Program-made: the position numbers and the translations under genes | Shown: positions 60,892 through 64,000 of the stretch, piece after piece | Layout of the letters: the number at the start of each line of letters is the position of its first letter | Numbering within the stretch: the stretch's first letter is position 1 | DNA from: Halorussus caseinilyticus | GTDB lineage: Archaea; Halobacteriota; Halobacteria; Halobacteriales; Haladaptataceae | Length of the DNA: 64,000 nucleotides | Direction of reading: 5' to 3' | Assembly (NCBI RefSeq): GCF_029338395.1 | Contig: NZ_CP119809.1 | Span: 3,410,001 to 3,474,000 of the forward strand | The notes under the pieces: generated by a model | What the model saw: only the letters and a program-made list of their open reading frames with translations | The model's database searches: none | What the model was told of the DNA's origin: nothing

Positions 60892-61953
60892 TCAGAGCGC
60901 GTCTAACACGGCGTCGAGCAGACGCTCCGGTCCGCCGTCGTCGTAGACGTTCCCGGCCGGGAGTCCCCACGCCGCCGACTGCTCGTCGGCGTCCCCCCAC
61001 GTCGAGAGTGCCGCGACCGGTGTTTCGGTCTCGTCCGGCGACCCGGCCAGCGACTCGATGGCCGCGACTTCCCGCTCGACGCCCGCGACCGAGAACCGCT
61101 CGAAGTCCGCGCGCCCCTCCCGGTCGGGGTCGTCCACCAGCACCACGGCGTCGGGGTTCGCGCCGTGGAGCAACGAGAGGGTGACGCCGGAGTACGCCCG
61201 GTGGGTCAGCGCGGCTTGCCCCTCCACGAACACGAAGTCGTGGTCCTCGGCCACGGCGCAGACTAAATCCTCGACCACGCCCGCGGTGAAGTCGGCGGGC
61301 ACGCGGTCCACGACGACGCCGCGATGCGCCCCGACCATGATTCCGGTCTGACCGGTGGCGACCCATCCGGCGTCCAGACCGGCCTCCCGCGCGGCCCGGT
61401 AGAGTTCGAAGGTGGTCGTGCGCTTGCCCACCGCGCAGTCGGTGCCCATCGTCAGCACCACGTCGGCGTCTACGTCGTCCACCCGGCCGTCGCCGACCCG
61501 CAGGTCGTCTCCCGCCGGTGGTTTGCGCACGTCGAACAGGCGGACGCCGGACTCGGCGGCCAACTCCTGCCACCGCGGGCGCTCGGAGAGGAAGGTGTGC
61601 AGCCCCGACACCACGTCGCACCCGGCCCGCATCGCTCGCTCGATGTCTTCGACCCACGCGTCGGGGAGTTGTCCGCCCGCGGGCGCGACCCCGATGACCA
61701 GCGCCTCGGTCTCGGGTGCGCGCTCCAGCGCCGCGTCCACGGACGCGACGACCGGCACGTCGGCAACGTCGTCGCGTCCGAGTACGTCGGCGGCGGTCCG
61801 TCCGGCGCGCGCGGAATCGACGACCGCTCTCGCCTCGAAGAGTTCGCTGTGCATCACTACGCCGTTCGCGGTCTTGCCCTCGGTGGTCCCGAACGCGCCC
61901 TCCGCGAGGACGACGGCGGGGACCGGCGCGTCGAAGGCGCCGTGAAGGTCCAT
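60892..61953 (-). CDS. DUF1611 domain P-loop protein
   Basis: A 353-residue protein. The N-terminal Rossmann-like part (AEGAFGTTEGKTANGVVMHS, ALVIGVAPAGGQLPDAWVED) precedes a P-loop domain with GTDCAVGKRTTTFELYRAAR near residue 168. Then come GWVATGQTGIMVG, FVFVEGQAALTHRAYSG and VLVDDPDREG. This matches DUF1611 (DgcN/DgcA-linked, also called NAD-dependent-epimerase-like in some databases), whose P-loop suggests an ATP-using step. Relatives act in D-amino acid metabolism near amino acid racemases. No such partner is adjacent here. Confidence 0.85.
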   Translation of the reverse strand: MDLHGAFDAPVPAVVLAEGAFGTTEGKTANGVVMHSELFEARAVVDSARAGRTAADVLGRDDVADVPVVASVDAALERAPETEALVIGVAPAGGQLPDAWVEDIERAMRAGCDVVSGLHTFLSERPRWQELAAESGVRLFDVRKPPAGDDLRVGDGRVDDVDADVVLTMGTDCAVGKRTTTFELYRAAREAGLDAGWVATGQTGIMVGAHRGVVVDRVPADFTAGVVEDLVCAVAEDHDFVFVEGQAALTHRAYSGVTLSLLHGANPDAVVLVDDPDREGRADFERFSVAGVEREVAAIESLAGSPDETETPVAALSTWGDADEQSAAWGLPAGNVYDDGGPERLLDAVLDAL

Positions 61954-62056
61954 GCTGATGACTCACGAACGACCTCCGTAAAACGCTACCACCGTTCATG
62001 AGAGGGACCGAGAGACAGCTATTTAGGCGACGACTCCATCGGTACGACCGAGGTGC

Positions 62057-62752
62057 ATGGCAACTGATACCACGGGTGGACTACGGCTAACGCTCGACAT
62101 CTGGCATCCCGACTGTTGGACCCTTGCCGTGACAGAGCGAACCGACGGGGGGTTGCTCGGCCACGGCGTCCACCGCATCGACGGGATGGCGAACGGTCGG
62201 TTCACGGCCTACGGGGACGCCACCGACGAGGTGGACGAACTGGTCGGGGCGATTCGGGACTCGGACCTCACCGAGTCGGTGTGGGAGACGGCGAGTCCCC
62301 ACGCCGACGCCGACACGCAGGTTCCGGGTAACGCGAGTCGGGGAATCGTGGTCCGGTACGACATCGAAAACAGCATCAACGATGCGCTGGTCTCGCGGGG
62401 GTTCATCCCGGACGAACCGGTCCGGATGTACGACGGCCGGGAGTACTGGACGGTCATCGTCAACGAGAGTCGGACCGCGGTCCACGACCGCATCGACGCG
62501 ATACGCGACGAGATGGACGCCGACGTGGTGGTCGAACTCATCACCGCGCCCGCCGCCGGGAGCGGCATCTTCCGGACCGACGAACTCTCGGCCCGCCAGC
62601 GCGAGGTGTTCGAGTTGGCGCGTCAGAAGGGCTACTACACGTGGCCCCGCGAGGTGTCGGCGACCGAACTCGCCGAGGACTTGGACGTGTCGAAGGCGAC
62701 CCTGCTCGAACACCTCCGGAAGGCCGAGGTGAAACTCCTCGGGGAGGTGTGA
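62057..62752 (+). CDS. HTH_10 bacterio-opsin-activator-type regulator
   Basis: A 231-residue transcription factor. The N-terminal 150 residues (MATDTTGGLRLTLDIWHPDC) form a haloarchaeal ligand-sensing domain of Bat-like type. The last 60 carry HTH_10: LSARQREVFELARQKGYYTW and SATELAEDLDVSKATLLEHL. A GCTATTTAGG promoter lies 30-40 bases upstream of the ATG. The target is not evident; the DUF1611 gene is divergent and the amino acid permease follows, so both are candidates. Confidence 0.88.
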   Translation: MATDTTGGLRLTLDIWHPDCWTLAVTERTDGGLLGHGVHRIDGMANGRFTAYGDATDEVDELVGAIRDSDLTESVWETASPHADADTQVPGNASRGIVVRYDIENSINDALVSRGFIPDEPVRMYDGREYWTVIVNESRTAVHDRIDAIRDEMDADVVVELITAPAAGSGIFRTDELSARQREVFELARQKGYYTWPREVSATELAEDLDVSKATLLEHLRKAEVKLLGEV

Positions 62753-62820
62753 TTGCTCGTCGGATGTGTGATTGCTCGCGCAGACTCCGGGCGCGTTCGC
62801 GTGGCCACCCGCGAGCGCAT

Positions 62821-62875
62821 GGGCTATCCGCGGGCGCAGGACTCGCGGGCGCAGGACTGCGCCCGCGGATAGCCC
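62821..62875 (+). terminator. Long hairpin after HTH_10 gene
   Basis: Arms 62821-62839 and 62857-62875 form a perfect 19-base-pair stem around 17 bases, with an internal duplication of GGGCGCAGGACT. It starts 68 bases after the HTH_10 stop. The remaining sequence to 63018 holds the permease promoter region (ATGATATACTATG just before the start) and no gene. Confidence 0.5.
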
Positions 62876-63018
62876 GCGCGACCGAGAGCGCGCGTGGGCT
62901 TTCCCGATTCACGGTCGCGGCGGTCGTCGTCGCGTTTTCGGAACGTCTCTGCACTTCGCGTGGGACCCTTCCATTCTAGGGACGGGGGCTTTGTCTTCGG
63001 GTTCTGGTATGATATACT

Positions 63019-64000
63019 ATGACATCCCAATCACGGGACGACCGAAGCCTCTCGCGGGACATGGGACCGCTCGGCGCGATGAGTACCGTCGTGGCGGGCA
63101 CCCTCGGCGCGGGTCTGTTCGTCACGCTCGGCACCGCCAGCGCGACCACCGGCCCCAGCGTCATCCTCGTGGTGATTCTGTCGGGCCTGTTGGCGATGAG
63201 CATCGCTATCAACTACAGTTGGATGGCGACCATCTTCCCGGCGGCCGCCGGGTCCTACGCCTACGTCTCCAGAACCTTCGGGTCCCGACTGCCCGGATTC
63301 GTCGTCACGTGGTCGAAGTGGCTCGGCTACATGGCCGCCGACGCGGTGCTGGCAATCGGGTTCGGGAGCTACCTACAGGTGTTCTACCCCTCGGTCGACC
63401 CGAAACTCGCGGGCTTCGCCCTGTTGACGGTCCTGTTCCTCGTGAACCTCGTCGGCACGAAAGGCTACAGCCTCTCGCAGAACGCCATCTTCGGCGTGCT
63501 GATGGCCTCGATTCTGGTGCTGGTGATTCCGGGAAGTTTCAACATCGACCCCGCGAACTACCAACCGTTCTTCACCGGTGGTCTCGACGGGTTCGTCGGC
63601 GCGGCGGTGCCGCTGTTCTACGCCTATATCGGCATCGCCGTCGCGGGCCAGATGGGGGCCGAAGTCAAGAATCCCGAGCGCAACCTCCCGCTGGCGATGG
63701 CTGGCGGGACGCTCGTCCTCGTAATTCTCTACGTCTGGACCTCGGCGGTCATCTACGGCGTGGTCGCGGACTACACCGTCCTCGCGGACTCGGCCCGGCC
63801 GCTTGCGACCGCCGCAGAAGCGTTCCTCGGCGACTCGGCCATCGCGGTCGTCTCGTTCGGCGGCCTGCTGGCGACCGCTTCCAGCGTCCACGCGGTGATG
63901 GCCGCGGGCATCAAGATGCCCTACTCGTGGTCGTGGGACGAGGTGTTCCCCGAGCAGTTCTCCGCGGTCAGCGACCGATTCGGCACGCCCCACTGGTCGC
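63019..64000 (+). CDS. APC-family amino acid permease (3' end cut by window)
   Basis: The frame is open from the ATG at 63019 to the window edge (327 complete codons and more to come). It starts MTSQSRDDRSLSRDMGPLGA, then the APC-superfamily opening VVAGTLGAGLFVTLGTASAT, the proton/sodium-coupled core YSWMATIFPAAAGSYAYVSR, and at least eight helices up to the edge. Near 63655 it has AEVKNPERNLP, the APC loop motif. Substrate could be amino acids or related amines. The HTH_10 gene upstream may regulate it. Confidence 0.88.
   Translation, partial: MTSQSRDDRSLSRDMGPLGAMSTVVAGTLGAGLFVTLGTASATTGPSVILVVILSGLLAMSIAINYSWMATIFPAAAGSYAYVSRTFGSRLPGFVVTWSKWLGYMAADAVLAIGFGSYLQVFYPSVDPKLAGFALLTVLFLVNLVGTKGYSLSQNAIFGVLMASILVLVIPGSFNIDPANYQPFFTGGLDGFVGAAVPLFYAYIGIAVAGQMGAEVKNPERNLPLAMAGGTLVLVILYVWTSAVIYGVVADYTVLADSARPLATAAEAFLGDSAIAVVSFGGLLATASSVHAVMAAGIKMPYSWSWDEVFPEQFSAVSDRFGTPHWS

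Overview
The window is chromosomal DNA of a halophilic archaeon (class Halobacteria). The evidence is very high GC in coding DNA, strongly acidic proteins, TATA boxes about 27 bases upstream of start codons (leaderless transcripts), a tRNA with an archaeal bulge-helix-bulge intron, and haloarchaeal families: four-subunit cytochrome ba3 oxidase, HTH_10 bacterio-opsin-activator proteins, FlaD/E, an archaeosortase-type surface protein, KdgK and archaeal CCA enzyme. The genus cannot be fixed from sequence alone. There is no rRNA, no CRISPR array and no complete insertion sequence.

Layout. 1-7 kb: valS, an M29 aminopeptidase, and a CDF metal exporter followed by a secreted zinc-metalloprotease lipoprotein. 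7-10.2 kb: cca, tRNA-Asn and intron-containing tRNA-Met, bracketed by two outward-facing copies of a structured repeat (family A). 10.2-17.6 kb: a divergent respiratory/copper cluster, with cbaDBAC leftward and a small membrane protein, a TauE/SafE-like protein and a copper P-type ATPase rightward. 17.7-22.6 kb: a very large PAS/GAF histidine kinase, an HNH endonuclease and an orphan FlaD/E protein. 22.7-24 kb: an inverted-repeat-bounded cassette (family B). 24-31.7 kb: YHS protein, flavin disulfide reductase, PGF-CTERM-type surface protein, kdgK, a third family A copy, a membrane protein, sirtuin and metY. 31.7-36 kb: an HTH/TumE-like toxin-antitoxin pair, mutL and a metallophosphoesterase. 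36-45.4 kb: an acetate region with a DUF4212/solute-symporter/UspA operon, acsA, a frameshifted Bat-type regulator and a second acs. 45.5-54.6 kb: mutS, a frameshifted Tat-exported protein, a copper chaperone, a DUF4396 pseudogene with a TnpB relic, thiD-thiN, small proteins and a frameshifted NOG1 GTPase. 54.8-58.3 kb: two DUF389 membrane proteins around a SIMPL lipoprotein. 58.5-64 kb: engB inside another family B pair, a thioredoxin-reductase-like enzyme, a DUF1611 protein, an HTH_10 regulator and the start of an amino acid permease.

How the parts fit. The ba3 oxidase needs copper, and the divergent operon carries the metal-handling proteins usually paired with oxidase assembly. The acetate operon plus acsA links uptake to activation. 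Several loci show decay: IS605/TnpB relics at about 50.4 and 57.0 kb and a tRNA-end duplication at 9.3/9.5 kb. Three genes (bat-like, Tat protein, NOG1) are each broken by one apparently missing G or C, which looks at least partly like assembly error because NOG1 should be needed.

The strongest candidate for something undescribed is family A: three roughly 200-230 base elements that share a long hairpin whose inner stem differs at four base pairs between copies with full compensation, followed by 26-base tandem repeats. Family B is the second candidate.
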